From positions 4,789,501 to 4,853,500 of the forward strand of contig NZ_UFSM01000001.1 of assembly GCF_900445235.1 (NCBI RefSeq): a stretch of 64,000 nucleotides of DNA. The letters run 5' to 3'. Both the position numbers and the translations under genes were made by a program. The stretch is from Aminobacter aminovorans. GTDB taxonomy: Bacteria > Pseudomonadota > Alphaproteobacteria > Rhizobiales > Rhizobiaceae. The notes beneath the pieces are model-generated. The model ran no database searches. It worked only from the letters and a program-made list of their open reading frames with translations, and had not been told where the DNA came from. Positions 44,879 to 53,583 of the stretch are shown here, one piece after another; position 1 is the first letter of the stretch, and the number at the start of each line of letters is the position of its first letter.

Positions 44879-45889
44879 ATGCGGCCCAGCGACCTCCTCC
44901 ATTCACGTCCCGAAGGGCTCTACTGCCCATCCGGCGATTTCTACATCGACCCGGTACGGCCGGTCGAACGCGCGCTCATTACGCACGGCCATTCCGACCA
45001 TGCCCGCCCCGGCCACGCCAAGGTACTGGCGACGCGCGAGACGCTCGACATCATGGCAATACGATACGGGCCGCATTTCGCCGCCACCAGCCAGGCGATG
45101 CCGCTCGGCGAGAAGATCCGGCTCGGTGACGTCACCGTGTCGTTCCACCCCGCCGGCCACGTGCTCGGTTCGGCCCAGATTGCGGTCGAGCGCAATGGCA
45201 TGCGCATTGTCGCCTCCGGCGACTATAAGCGCGTCAAGGACCCGACCTGTGCCGGCTTCGAGGTCGTGCCCTGCGACGTGTTCATATCAGAGGCCACCTT
45301 CGCCCTGCCCGTCTTCCGCCATCCCGACGCTTCAGAGGAGATCGGCAAGCTTCTGAGATCCATCCGGCAGTTTCCCGAACGCGCGCATCTCGTCGGCGCC
45401 TATGCGCTCGGCAAGGCACAACGGGTGATGCGGCTGTTGCGCGACCAAGGCTATGACAGGCCGATCTACATCCACGGCGCGCTCACGCGACTGAGCGAAT
45501 ACTACCAGAGCCAGCGCGTCGACCTCGGTGACCTTCAGCCGGCGACCGTCGAGGACGGCGACAAGGCCGATTTCGCCGGCGCCATCATCGTTGCGCCCTC
45601 CTCAACCTTCGCCGACCGCTGGGCCCGGCGCTTCCCCGACCCGCTCGCCGCCTTCGCCTCGGGATGGATGCGCATCCGGCAGCGCGCCAAGCAGGGCGGC
45701 GTCGAGCTGCCGCTCGTCATCTCAGACCATTCCGACTGGGCCGAGCTGACTGCCACGATCACGGAAACAGGCGCCGGCGAGGTCTGGGTCACTCACGGCC
45801 GCGAGGAAGCGCTGGTGCGCTGGTGCGAGCTCAACGGCATAGCGGCTCGGCCGTTGCACCTCGTCGGCTATGAGGATGAGGGGGATTGA
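44879..45889 (+). CDS. Ligase-associated DNA damage response exonuclease
   Basis: A 336-residue metallo-beta-lactamase/beta-CASP-like exonuclease. The metal site is THGHSDHARPGH (about 36-47), the second histidine motif is FHPAGHVLGSAQI, and the third is DHSDWAEL near the C-terminus. It belongs to the same four-gene DNA-damage set as the helicase, PdeM and the ATP ligase. Start ATG 44879 has GAGAGG directly upstream, closer than usual. The ligase gene follows on the same strand, separated by a 262-bp gap that carries a palindromic repeat. Confidence 0.92.
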   Translation: MRPSDLLHSRPEGLYCPSGDFYIDPVRPVERALITHGHSDHARPGHAKVLATRETLDIMAIRYGPHFAATSQAMPLGEKIRLGDVTVSFHPAGHVLGSAQIAVERNGMRIVASGDYKRVKDPTCAGFEVVPCDVFISEATFALPVFRHPDASEEIGKLLRSIRQFPERAHLVGAYALGKAQRVMRLLRDQGYDRPIYIHGALTRLSEYYQSQRVDLGDLQPATVEDGDKADFAGAIIVAPSSTFADRWARRFPDPLAAFASGWMRIRQRAKQGGVELPLVISDHSDWAELTATITETGAGEVWVTHGREEALVRWCELNGIAARPLHLVGYEDEGD

Positions 45890-45962
45890 TGGCCAACATG
45901 GTGTTCTTTCCCACACTCCCCTGCCTGGTCCCGGACGGCAAGACTGGCCGGCTTGCGGGACG

Positions 45963-46120
45963 GCGCCCCCCTCGGTCCTGCCGGACATCTCCCCCGCAAG
46001 GGGGGAGATCATTCGCCTCGCCGCCTCCGCTCGACCTGCAACATTGGCGACTGGCGCACGCCGGAATGGCAGCTGATCTCCCCCCTTGCGGGGGAGATGG
46101 CCGGCAGGCCAGAGGGGACG
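45963..46120. repeat. RIME-like palindromic intergenic element, copy 1
   Basis: A 158-bp element with imperfect terminal inverted repeats of about 46 bp (45963-46010 and 46075-46120). Each contains the inner hairpin ATCTCCCCC/GGGGGAGAT and an outer CTGCCGG...CCCCTC block. A second element of the same family is at 60823-60984. The form fits the rhizobial intergenic mosaic elements: non-coding, mobile in origin, able to fold as long hairpins in RNA. It separates the exonuclease from the ligase gene. Confidence 0.75.
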
Positions 46121-46151
46121 AAGCTCAGCCTTCGCGGGGAACCATCACCCC

Positions 46152-47750
46152 ATGAACCGCTTCGCCGAACTCCTCGACCGTCTGGTGCTGACGCCGTCGC
46201 GCAATGGCAAGCTGAAGCTCATCACCGACTACTTCCGCGCGGTCGAGGATCCCGACCGCGGTCTGGCGCTGGCGGCAATTACCGGCGAGCTCGACATCAC
46301 CTCGGTCAAGCCGGCAATGTTGCGCCAGCTCGTCTCCGAGCGCATGGACCCTGTCCTGTTCGGCTATTCCTATGACTATGTCGGTGACCTCGCCGAGACG
46401 GTGTCGCTCGTCTGGCCAGAAGTGCCCGAAAGCCGACCCGACCACGACATCACGCTTGCCGAGGTGGTACAGAAACTGCAGTCGGCCAGCCGCTCCGACG
46501 GGCCGGCCGTGCTCGCCCGCCTGCTCGATCAGGCCGGCACGTCGGCCCGCTTCGCCATCATCAAACTTGTCACCGGCGGCCTGCGCATTGGCGTTTCCGC
46601 CCGCCTAGCCAAGCAGGCGCTGGCCGATCTCGGTTCCGTCGACGTCGCCGAGATCGAGGAGCTATGGCACGGGCTGACCCCGCCCTATGTCAGCCTGTTC
46701 GCATGGCTGGAGGGCAAGGCTGGGAAGCCCGAGAAGGCTGCGCGGGCATTGTTCCGACCGGTGATGCTGTCCAATCCGATCGGCGATGGCGATCTCGAAA
46801 AGCTCAATCCCGCCGAATACGCCGCCGAGTGGAAATGGGATGGCATTCGTGTCCAGGCGGTATCGGAGGGCGGCATCCGCAGGCTCTATTCGCGCACCGG
46901 CGACGACGTCTCCGGCGCCTTCCCCGACGTGGTGGCGGCGATGGATTTCGACGCGGCACTCGATGGCGAACTGCTCGTCGGCGTACCCCGCGAGGCAACC
47001 GGCACATTCTCCGACCTGCAGCAGCGCCTCAACCGCAAGACCGTGTCGGCCAAGATGCAGGACCGCTACCCCGCCTTCGTGCGCTGCTACGACCTGCTGC
47101 AGATCGATGGCGAGGATCTGCGCGAGCTACCCTTCACCGAACGCCGCACGCGGCTCGAGGCCTTCATCGCCAAGCTCGACCCCGGCCGTTTCGACCTGTC
47201 GCCGCTGGTAGCCTTCGACAGTTGGAGCCAGCTGGAAGCGATGCGTAGAGAACCACCACACCCGATCATCGAGGGAGTTATGCTGAAGCGACTGGATTCG
47301 CCCTATCTCGCCGGCCGCCCCAAGGGTCCCTGGTTCAAGTGGAAGCGCGACCCGCACACTGTCGACGCAGTGCTGATGTATGCCCAGCGCGGCCACGGCA
47401 AACGTTCGAGCTTCTACTCGGATTACACCTTCGGCGTCTGGTCGGGCGTTGCGGGGGCGGAAGAGCTGGTGCCGGTGGGCAAAGCCTATTTCGGCTTCAC
47501 CGACGAGGAACTCAAGCAGATCGACAAGTTCGTGCGCGACAACACCGTCGAGCGCTTCGGCCCGGTGCGATCGGTGCGCGCCGACAGGGGCCACGGTCTG
47601 GTGCTGGAGGTCGCTTTCGAGGGCCTCAACCGCTCGACCCGCCACAAGTCGGGCGTCGCCATGCGCTTTCCCAGGATATCCCGGCTGCGCTGGGACAAGC
47701 CGCCTGCAGAAGCGGACCGCATCGAGACGCTGCAGGCGCTGCTCGACTAG
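46152..47750 (+). CDS. ATP-dependent DNA ligase of the DNA damage response set
   Basis: A 532-residue ATP-dependent ligase. The adenylated lysine is K228 in EWKWDGIRVQ (motif I, KxDG as KWDG). Motifs III (FDAALDGELLVG) and IV (IEGVMLKRLDSPY), and motif V (WFKWKRDPHTVDAV), follow in order. An N-terminal helical DNA-binding domain (about 1-190) and a C-terminal OB fold complete it. It lacks the polymerase and nuclease domains of LigD. The name of the set derives from this gene. ATG 46152 gives the family start MNRFAELLDRL. Confidence 0.93.
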   Translation: MNRFAELLDRLVLTPSRNGKLKLITDYFRAVEDPDRGLALAAITGELDITSVKPAMLRQLVSERMDPVLFGYSYDYVGDLAETVSLVWPEVPESRPDHDITLAEVVQKLQSASRSDGPAVLARLLDQAGTSARFAIIKLVTGGLRIGVSARLAKQALADLGSVDVAEIEELWHGLTPPYVSLFAWLEGKAGKPEKAARALFRPVMLSNPIGDGDLEKLNPAEYAAEWKWDGIRVQAVSEGGIRRLYSRTGDDVSGAFPDVVAAMDFDAALDGELLVGVPREATGTFSDLQQRLNRKTVSAKMQDRYPAFVRCYDLLQIDGEDLRELPFTERRTRLEAFIAKLDPGRFDLSPLVAFDSWSQLEAMRREPPHPIIEGVMLKRLDSPYLAGRPKGPWFKWKRDPHTVDAVLMYAQRGHGKRSSFYSDYTFGVWSGVAGAEELVPVGKAYFGFTDEELKQIDKFVRDNTVERFGPVRSVRADRGHGLVLEVAFEGLNRSTRHKSGVAMRFPRISRLRWDKPPAEADRIETLQALLD

Positions 47751-47775
47751 CGCATCGTGCCTTCAACAAAATAGG

Positions 47776-47815
47776 GTCCCGAAAATCGGACGCCGTTTTC
47801 GAAACGAGATCATGC
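47776..47815. repeat. REP-like palindrome (GATCATGC / CCCGAAAATCGG family)
   Basis: Sequence with CCCGAAAATCGGA on the left and CGTTTTCGAAACGAGATCATGC on the right, a degenerate copy of the palindrome at 62701-62746. It lies between the converging ligase and the unknown membrane-protein gene and could fold as a hairpin on either strand. A still weaker copy (GCGCATGATC ... GATCATGCTC) is at 56425-56468. Confidence 0.6.
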
Positions 47816-47825
47816 CCACAGCGGC

Positions 47826-48989
47826 TTATTCGGTCACCGAGACCCTGATCTCGTAGATGTCGACCGCCTTGCCTTCCTTGCCCAGGTCCGAGTTGATGGC
47901 GATGGTGCCGGCGGCACCGGGCTCCTTGTCGGGCACGTCCATCTCGAACAGGTATTCGCCGCGCTGATAGCCGACGAGGTAGCGCTTGCGGCCGCAGTCG
48001 CCAAGTTCGCCGAAATTGCAGTCGACAGCCATCTGCGTTTCCTTGCCGTCCTCGGCGCGCGCGATGATGTCAAACACCGCATGCTTGCCGGCGATCTGCT
48101 CAAGCACGCCACGGCCGACATCGAAGACGATCGCCGACCCGGTATCGCCCGAACGGATGCGCAAGAAGGTGCCGGTGTCGTCCTTGGCGACTTCGGCCGA
48201 TGTGCCACTCGGCGCGCTGACATCGGTTGGGTCGGTGGGCGTGAACACGGTGATCCAGTTACGTGCCTGGTCGACCTCGCCTGGCCGTGCCGGTCCGGCG
48301 TCGTTCGGCGAAAAATCCTCGCTTTCGAGCTGCTTCGGGGGGTTGTGCACCGAAGTGTCGATTTCCGCCGCCGACTTGAACTGGCCGGTCTGCACCGCCC
48401 ACCAAGCGCCGATGCCGCCCATGGCAAGCAAGGTCACGGCAAAAAACATCGCCGCATAAGGGCGGCGTCGCTCGGCCCGCGCGCTGGCACGGTCAGCGGC
48501 ACGCCGTTCCGCCCGGCTGCGCTTCTCTGTGATCTCGACCGGCGGTCCATCGGGCAGCACCGCATCGGGCATGATGTCGGGCACGACGGGTGTCACACCC
48601 GCCGCAGGCGTACCGATCGAAATCGAGGGCGCCGTTGTTGCACCATTGCCGTTGAGCGAGATTTCCGGCACCGATGCGGCGCCAGCCTGACCGAGCGAGA
48701 CGGATGGGGCCGCCGGCATGAATTCCGATTCGATCTCGGTGATCTTTGCTTGCAGCGACTTGCGGCGGCCGATCGCCGCCTCCACCGTCATCGCCGGATT
48801 GGCCTTGAGCGCGCGGTCGAGCGCGCCGAAGGCGGCGCGATAGACCTTTTCACGAAACTCACGATTCTCGGGATCGCCTTTTTCGAAAGCGTTCCGGATC
48901 GCTTTTTCGATCGAATCCAACCGATGTTCCTCGCAACGCGCCTGTGTTGCCAGATGGTTAGCGGCAGAAAAGGCATCAATCAACGGCAC
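47826..48989 (-). CDS. Unknown single-span membrane protein
   Basis: About 387 residues from GTG 48989; the frame runs to ATG 49106, but the extra 39 codons use atypical codons and look non-coding. It begins with a helical region (HRLDSIEKAIRNAFEKGD...ALDRALKANPAMTVEAAI) and a basic arginine/alanine stretch, then one membrane helix (PYAAMFFAVTLLAMGGIGAWWAV). The C-terminal extracytoplasmic domain is strand-rich, contains CNFGELGDCG, and looks like a jelly-roll or carbohydrate-binding-like fold. I do not recognise the family. It is divergent from the nitronate monooxygenase gene, with the palindromic operator between them. Confidence 0.72.
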   Translation of the reverse strand: MPLIDAFSAANHLATQARCEEHRLDSIEKAIRNAFEKGDPENREFREKVYRAAFGALDRALKANPAMTVEAAIGRRKSLQAKITEIESEFMPAAPSVSLGQAGAASVPEISLNGNGATTAPSISIGTPAAGVTPVVPDIMPDAVLPDGPPVEITEKRSRAERRAADRASARAERRRPYAAMFFAVTLLAMGGIGAWWAVQTGQFKSAAEIDTSVHNPPKQLESEDFSPNDAGPARPGEVDQARNWITVFTPTDPTDVSAPSGTSAEVAKDDTGTFLRIRSGDTGSAIVFDVGRGVLEQIAGKHAVFDIIARAEDGKETQMAVDCNFGELGDCGRKRYLVGYQRGEYLFEMDVPDKEPGAAGTIAINSDLGKEGKAVDIYEIRVSVTE

Positions 48990-49136
48990 CTCTAGCGAAA
49001 TGTCGGCCAAAATGGCTGCAATGGCAGGTAAGGCCGGCAAAACAACCAGCGCCTCGCCGCAGATGTCTGCGGCGCGCGCCGGACCGGGACCCGGGGACTG
49101 ATGCATTGTCGATCCTGCCCGATCTGCTATATGGAG

Positions 49137-49156
49137 TGACGTTTACGGAAACGTCA
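49137..49156. promoter_or_regulatory. Palindromic operator before nitronate monooxygenase
   Basis: Perfect 8-bp arms TGACGTTT (49137-49144) and AAACGTCA (49149-49156) flank ACGG. The centre is 33 bp before the ATG at 49180, where a repressor would block the promoter. Arms and spacing are identical to the core of the site at 33360-33379. It also lies in the upstream region of the divergent membrane-protein gene. Confidence 0.72.
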
Positions 49157-49179
49157 AAATCGATACCCGGGAGAGACGC

Positions 49180-50142
49180 GTGGCATTGCCTGAAATCCTC
49201 AAGAAGAATTTGCGTGTTCCCGTCATCGGCGCGCCTTTGTTCATCATCTCGCATCCGCCACTGGTGCTGGCCCAATGCAAGGCCGGCGTCGTCGGCTCGT
49301 TCCCGGCGCTCAACGCCCGCCCCGAGGCTCAGCTTGACGAATGGCTGGCCGAGGTGACCGAAGATCTTGCCGCCCACGATGCCGCCAACCCCGACCGTCC
49401 GGCCGCCCCCTTCGCCGTCAACCAGATCGTCCACAAGTCCAACAAGCGGCTCGAGCACGATCTGCGCCTATGCGTGAAATACAAGGTGCCGGTCGTCATC
49501 TCGTCGCTCGGCGCCGTCGAGGAGGTCAACCAGGCGGTACACTCCTATGGCGGCATCGTGCTGCACGACATCATCCATGACCGCCATGCCCGCAAGGCGA
49601 TCAAGATGGGCGCCGACGGCCTGATTGCGGTCGCGGCCGGTGCCGGCGGCCATGCCGGCACGCTTTCGCCCTTCGCTCTGATCCAGGAAATCCGCCAGTG
49701 GTTCGACGGACCGCTTCTGCTCTCGGGCGCCATCGCCAATGGCGGTGCTGTGCTCGCGGCCCAGGCCATGGGTGCCGACCTCGCCTATATCGGCTCGCCC
49801 TTCATCGCCACGGTGGAGGCGCGCGCCTCCGACGCCTACAAGCAGATGATCGTCGAATCCAAGGCCGCCGACATCGTCTATTCCAACCTGTTCACCGGCA
49901 TCCACGGCAACTACCTCAAGGGTTCGGTCCGCGCGGCCGGCATGGACCCCGACAACCTTGCCGTCTCCGATCCCAGCCACATGGATTTCGAGGGCGACAA
50001 CAAATACAAGGCCTGGAAGGACATCTGGGGCTGCGGTCAGGGCATCGGCGCCGTCGACAAGGTCGTCCCGGTCACTGAGCTGGTCGACCGCCTCGCCAGC
50101 GAATACGCCGCAGCGAAAGCGCGGCTCGCCGGCTGCGTGTGA
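49180..50142 (+). CDS. Nitronate monooxygenase (NMO/2-nitropropane dioxygenase family)
   Basis: A 320-residue FMN enzyme with a TIM-barrel. Motifs seen are PVIGAPLFIISHPPLVLAQ (13-31), the phosphate-binding GAGGHAG near residue 155 and SGAIANGGAVLAAQAMGADLAYIGSPF. The family oxidises alkyl nitronates such as propionate-3-nitronate to keto or semialdehyde products with nitrite; several members have other roles. The control element upstream is shared with the beta-oxidation operon, which would fit detoxification or breakdown of nitro-acyl compounds. Terminal cysteine tail GCV is unremarkable. Confidence 0.9.
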   Translation: MALPEILKKNLRVPVIGAPLFIISHPPLVLAQCKAGVVGSFPALNARPEAQLDEWLAEVTEDLAAHDAANPDRPAAPFAVNQIVHKSNKRLEHDLRLCVKYKVPVVISSLGAVEEVNQAVHSYGGIVLHDIIHDRHARKAIKMGADGLIAVAAGAGGHAGTLSPFALIQEIRQWFDGPLLLSGAIANGGAVLAAQAMGADLAYIGSPFIATVEARASDAYKQMIVESKAADIVYSNLFTGIHGNYLKGSVRAAGMDPDNLAVSDPSHMDFEGDNKYKAWKDIWGCGQGIGAVDKVVPVTELVDRLASEYAAAKARLAGCV

Positions 50143-50369
50143 GGGCCGGCGCAAGCCGCCCCTAGGACAGGCTCGGCCGGGCAACGACCCAACCGATTGG
50201 ACCGCTCGTCCTGCCGGGGCCCGTCCTCGGCTGGCAACGACCTTCTCCAACGACAGGCGGCGACATGTTCGCCTCTTGTCAAAACCCTGCAAAGGCCGCT
50301 TGAAATCCGCGCGCAATGAAGTTATCACGCGCTCACTGTCTCGCGCCCCTCGGGTCGCGAAGCCTGGAA

Positions 50370-50445
50370 GCCGCTTTAGCTCAGTTGGTAGAGCACATCA
50401 TTCGTAATGATGGGGTCAGGTGTTCGAGTCACCTAAGCGGCACCA
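50370..50445 (+). tRNA. tRNA-Thr (CGT anticodon)
   Basis: A 76-base cloverleaf with encoded CCA (50443-50445). The acceptor arms GCCGCTT (50370-50376) and AAGCGGC (50435-50441) pair fully. The D arm is GCTCAGTTGGTAGAGC. The anticodon stem CATCA/TGATG encloses TTCGTAA, giving CGT (threonine, ACG codons). The T arm carries GGTGTTCGAGTCACC. Genes beyond its 3' end look accessory, so it could have been an integration site. Confidence 0.95.
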
Positions 50446-50545
50446 GTTTCCAGAGTATGACCTCCTTCTTCCGCCGGCAGACCATATGTGGCCGAAGATC
50501 TTTGGCTGTTTCCGGACGAGCCTCGTCACAGGCAGCGCTGGCGCA

Positions 50546-51514
50546 TCAATGCGCGATTGCATCGACACTCGCCGCGAGCGCATCCTCGACAAGCGCACAG
50601 ATCCTGGCCTGGGCGCCGAGTAGCTGGGTCCGCCAATTGCCGGTGCGCAGTTCGTCAAGAGCCGCCCGCACCGTTTCGGCAGACACCTTTTCCGCCTGGA
50701 ATACAAATGGCCAGCCGGTCTTCCCGACCACGGCGGTAACTTTTGCTCCACCGGGCACCTGATCGATCGCAATCACAGGCTTTCCCGCAGCGAGCGCCAA
50801 CAGTGCTCCATGCATGCGGGTCGTCAGCACAATGTCAGAGGATGCAAAGCAGGCATGGATCGCCCCGGCGCTGTTCGAGGGCGAGAGCACCGTATCGATC
50901 TCGAGCGGACGAAGGCCCGACCCGCGCACCGCATCCTGCAATATGGTCTCCGCCTGCAAAGCCATCCCTGCTCGCCTGGCGCCATACTCGCTTTGAGGGC
51001 CTCGAAGACAAATACCCACTGTCTCCAATGGCCGGTTTTTGCCGGCAGGCTCGACGGTCTCTGAAACGGCAAGATCGAAGTAGGATGGATCAATGCCATC
51101 GCGACCAACAATTTGATCGAACCGGCGATTCATCTTGGCCTGATTGGGCAGGATGCTGACGCCTGCGGCGATTTTTCCGGCATGTCTGTGGATCGACAAA
51201 AGGTCGCTCAGGTCCCGGCTGTCGGTGATCGGACCGCAGACGAACACGACCTTTCTCACCGGCTTGATCGAGTAGATATCATCAACCGGCAGATGGCCTG
51301 GAATCTGCAGTTCCGGATGCGAAATGACGGCATGCTCGATGCCGCGCCGACGCAGGCTCGCCGACAGATTGTCGACGGCCATCAGATCGCCGATCGTGGG
51401 ACCGCCCTTGAAGCCGTAGCTACCCCACCAGAACAGAAGTGTAGGCGGTGTTTCTATCGTACGCGCAGCCAGGTACACACGGCGAAAGGAACTGAGCCGG
51501 CTCTTCAGCGACAT
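50546..51514 (-). CDS. Polysaccharide pyruvyl transferase-family protein
   Basis: A 322-residue cytosolic enzyme of the polysaccharide pyruvyl-transferase family (CsaB/ExoV-like), which adds pyruvate ketals from PEP to sugar residues. The N-terminal part has the WWGSYGFKGGPTIGD opening and a Rossmann-like half. The C-terminal signature DIVLTTRMHGALLALAAGKPVIAIDQVPGGAKV is the family's nucleotide-site pattern. It lies after tRNA-Thr and 20 bp from the glycosyltransferase start on the same strand, a small polysaccharide unit. Confidence 0.85.
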   Translation of the reverse strand: MSLKSRLSSFRRVYLAARTIETPPTLLFWWGSYGFKGGPTIGDLMAVDNLSASLRRRGIEHAVISHPELQIPGHLPVDDIYSIKPVRKVVFVCGPITDSRDLSDLLSIHRHAGKIAAGVSILPNQAKMNRRFDQIVGRDGIDPSYFDLAVSETVEPAGKNRPLETVGICLRGPQSEYGARRAGMALQAETILQDAVRGSGLRPLEIDTVLSPSNSAGAIHACFASSDIVLTTRMHGALLALAAGKPVIAIDQVPGGAKVTAVVGKTGWPFVFQAEKVSAETVRAALDELRTGNWRTQLLGAQARICALVEDALAASVDAIAH

Positions 51515-51534
51515 AAATGAAGTCTCGAAATGCG

Positions 51535-52293
51535 TTATGAGGTGATGACCGCGTCAAGCAGGCTGCCGCGTACGATTTCGCGTCCTGATATGACCGAGGC
51601 GCTCAAATGAACGCCAAGCGTTCGATTGGTCGCTATGTCGGGCCAGGACAGCCCGCGATCAAAGAGCAGGCTCGTGTTCTGGTAGCTGACCGGGTAGAAC
51701 ACGTCTATCGGTTTGGCCGAACCAGCAATTTCATGGCGCCGGGTGACGTTGGTCAGCAACTGCGGACCAATCACGCCCCATCGATGGCGAGATACCGGGA
51801 CTGGCAAGCGCATGGCCTTGCGCAGACGCAGCAACCGTCTCTTCCTGCTCCTATACCACCACGGAATGAAATGAGGATCGCTGGATGCGGCGATCAGATC
51901 TGCGAGCGCCGCATGTTGCGAAGGCAGCCCCAGGACAGCGCCATTGATCGCGCTGTCAGACTCCCATCCGAAGAGGAATTCTTCCTGCTGGATCGGCCTC
52001 AGGCAATAGACGTCGCAATCGACGTAGATACCGAGGCCAGCCTTGAGGATGCGGTAGCGGTAGATATCCGACGCAAGGGCCAGGCTGCCGGTGGCTTGAT
52101 GCGCAACTATTTCCGACCGCGCCATCAACCGTTGGGCATCGAAAAGTTCGACACCTTCCGGTACGTCCTCCGGCCGGTCGAACACGTGCAGAACGACACG
52201 ATGCCCGTGTCTAAGAAACGACCTCAGACAACCCGCGTGGACCGGCCCCAGTTTGTTGCCAATCCACAGCGAATTCACCACTGCCAACATCAA
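51535..52293 (-). CDS. DXD-type sugar transferase (GT32-like)
   Basis: A 252-residue glycosyltransferase of the Gly_transf_sug/capsular type. The metal- and nucleotide-sugar-binding DxD is D92-C-D94 in GIYVDCDVYCLRP, preceded by ASDIYRYRILKAGLGIY, the family signature. The N-terminal VVNSLWIGNKLGPVHAGCLRSFLRHGHRV is the typical opening strand-helix. No membrane helix is present. It is the first gene of a two-gene unit with the pyruvyl transferase; donor and acceptor are unknown. Confidence 0.82.
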   Translation of the reverse strand: MMLAVVNSLWIGNKLGPVHAGCLRSFLRHGHRVVLHVFDRPEDVPEGVELFDAQRLMARSEIVAHQATGSLALASDIYRYRILKAGLGIYVDCDVYCLRPIQQEEFLFGWESDSAINGAVLGLPSQHAALADLIAASSDPHFIPWWYRSRKRRLLRLRKAMRLPVPVSRHRWGVIGPQLLTNVTRRHEIAGSAKPIDVFYPVSYQNTSLLFDRGLSWPDIATNRTLGVHLSASVISGREIVRGSLLDAVITS

Positions 52294-52700
52294 TCACCAC
52301 CCCATATCTGCCCGCGCCCTAAATAAACCAGCTCTGGCAAAGGTCAACCACCTGCAAGCACAGGTGGTAGTTCGCAGTTGGCCTCCGCCAGGGTCGATGA
52401 TGATCTTGATGGCGGTTGCGCAGGCGCCCCATGAGGCTGTCGAACGTCGGCTGCCAAGCTTGGAAAGGCGGTCCTGCTCAGTTGGAGAGCGCTGCGTTTG
52501 CGATGCGTTTCGCGTTTTTGATCAACGCAAGCTGCACCCGTTTTCCCCAAGGAATATCCATGCATCATCGGCGCGCCAGGTTCCGCGCTCAATGTCGAAC
52601 AGAGCCGAATCAACCAGGCAATTGTCCTGCGTGCGAACCGGCCGGCAGCCTTTTCCGATCGCCGGGGCCAGCCAGTTGCGCTGTTGGGGCTATTAGGTTT
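52294..52700. other. 407-bp gap with a tRNA D-arm remnant
   Basis: No protein gene is supported. At 52476-52490 the sequence GCTCAGTTGGAGAGC equals the tRNA-Thr D arm (50379-50394) with one T missing, and a partial acceptor-like stretch stands before it. The anticodon part does not pair, so this is a fragment, not a gene. Such fragments are often left by recombination at tRNA genes. Confidence 0.45.
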
Positions 52701-53057
52701 CTACGATCCAACAGTGACGACGAAGTGCTTCGTCACCGGCTCGATGATCTTCCAGGTCCCCTTGAAGTCGGCTTCGACGACAAACGCGTCGCCCGGCCCA
52801 ACCTCGACGGGTTCGCCGCCGTCTGGCGTGATGATGATGCGGCCTGAGATCATGTGGACAAATTCGTAGTCGGTGTAGCTCGCGTGGTAGGTGCCCGGGG
52901 TGGCCTGCCACGTTCCCGACAGCACCTTGCCATCCCTGGTCGTGTGCTGGACGGCAGTCTTCATCGTCGGCTTTCCTTCGACCACGACCCAACCTGGCAG
53001 GTCACTGGAGTCGGCACCTTCCGGCCGGCCGAACTTCAGGATGGTTTTGTGCGCCAT
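52701..53057 (-). CDS. Cupin-domain protein (COG3450-like)
   Basis: A 118-residue single-cupin protein. The barrel motifs are GTWQATPGTYHASYTDYEFVHMISGRIIITPDGG and PVEVGPGDAFVVEADFKGTWKI. Metal ligands of motif 1 are partly replaced (H-x3-Y-T-D-Y-E rather than H-x-H), as in many DUF861-type cupins related to ureidoglycine aminohydrolase. ATG 53057 has a strong AAGGAGG site upstream. The gene is single, and its substrate is unknown. Confidence 0.85.
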   Translation of the reverse strand: MAHKTILKFGRPEGADSSDLPGWVVVEGKPTMKTAVQHTTRDGKVLSGTWQATPGTYHASYTDYEFVHMISGRIIITPDGGEPVEVGPGDAFVVEADFKGTWKIIEPVTKHFVVTVGS

Positions 53058-53230
53058 GATGTTTTCCTCCTTCTTCAGACGTTTCTGAATAGCCGACACA
53101 CCCACACCAAGGCAACTTAGTTTCCTGATGATAAATCCCACGGCGCTGGGTCCACGTGCTTGATAGCGCTGCCCCCTTGCGGAATTACCGCTGCCGGTGA
53201 TGATGGAGCATATTTAGCGAAGGCTTATGG

Positions 53231-53560
53231 ATGAAAGCAAAACTGTTCGCAGCCATGACAATGTTGGCAGTCGCAGGGTGCACGACCCAGCCAGCCGAAC
53301 ATGCCAACACATTCTCAACCCTGGATCCCAAATGGCGCTCGGCGGAATGCGCAAAAGCTCGTGAAGCGGCATCGAACCATGAGGCTAGCGAGAAAAAGAC
53401 CATGAGCTATTCCGCCGGTTTGCTTCTCGGCCCATACGGGCTTGGCATCGCAATGGCCGGCAAGCAGCACCAGGCCAAGATGCGCAAACAGTTCGCCCGT
53501 GACATGCATCTGAAATGCTCGAGCCAGCCGCTTCCGGCAGGCCTTGCCGCAACGCGGTGA
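53231..53560 (+). CDS. Small lipoprotein
   Basis: A 109-residue protein with a lipoprotein signal (MKAKLFAAMTMLAVAGC): the lipobox LAVAGC puts the lipidated Cys at 17. The mature part is short, alanine- and lysine-rich, with a central hydrophobic glycine-rich segment (SAGLLLGPYGLGIAMAG) that could sit in a membrane. I recognise no family. It is a single gene with low similarity to its neighbours in role. Confidence 0.68.
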   Translation: MKAKLFAAMTMLAVAGCTTQPAEHANTFSTLDPKWRSAECAKAREAASNHEASEKKTMSYSAGLLLGPYGLGIAMAGKQHQAKMRKQFARDMHLKCSSQPLPAGLAATR

Positions 53561-53583
53561 CCGCGAAGCGGTTACTTCAAGCC

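Noticed and set aside
45963..46120. CRISPR-like repeat structure
   Set aside because: Only two inverted arms with one middle section, no regularly spaced direct repeats and no cas genes; it is a palindromic intergenic element.
44879..47750. Exonuclease plus ATP ligase as a non-homologous end-joining (Ku/LigD) system
   Set aside because: No Ku gene is present and the ligase lacks LigD polymerase and phosphoesterase domains; the four-gene ligase-associated damage set explains it fully.
52476..52512. Possible functional tRNA in the gap after the glycosyltransferase
   Set aside because: Only the D arm is tRNA-like, with one base missing; the anticodon stem and T arm do not pair.
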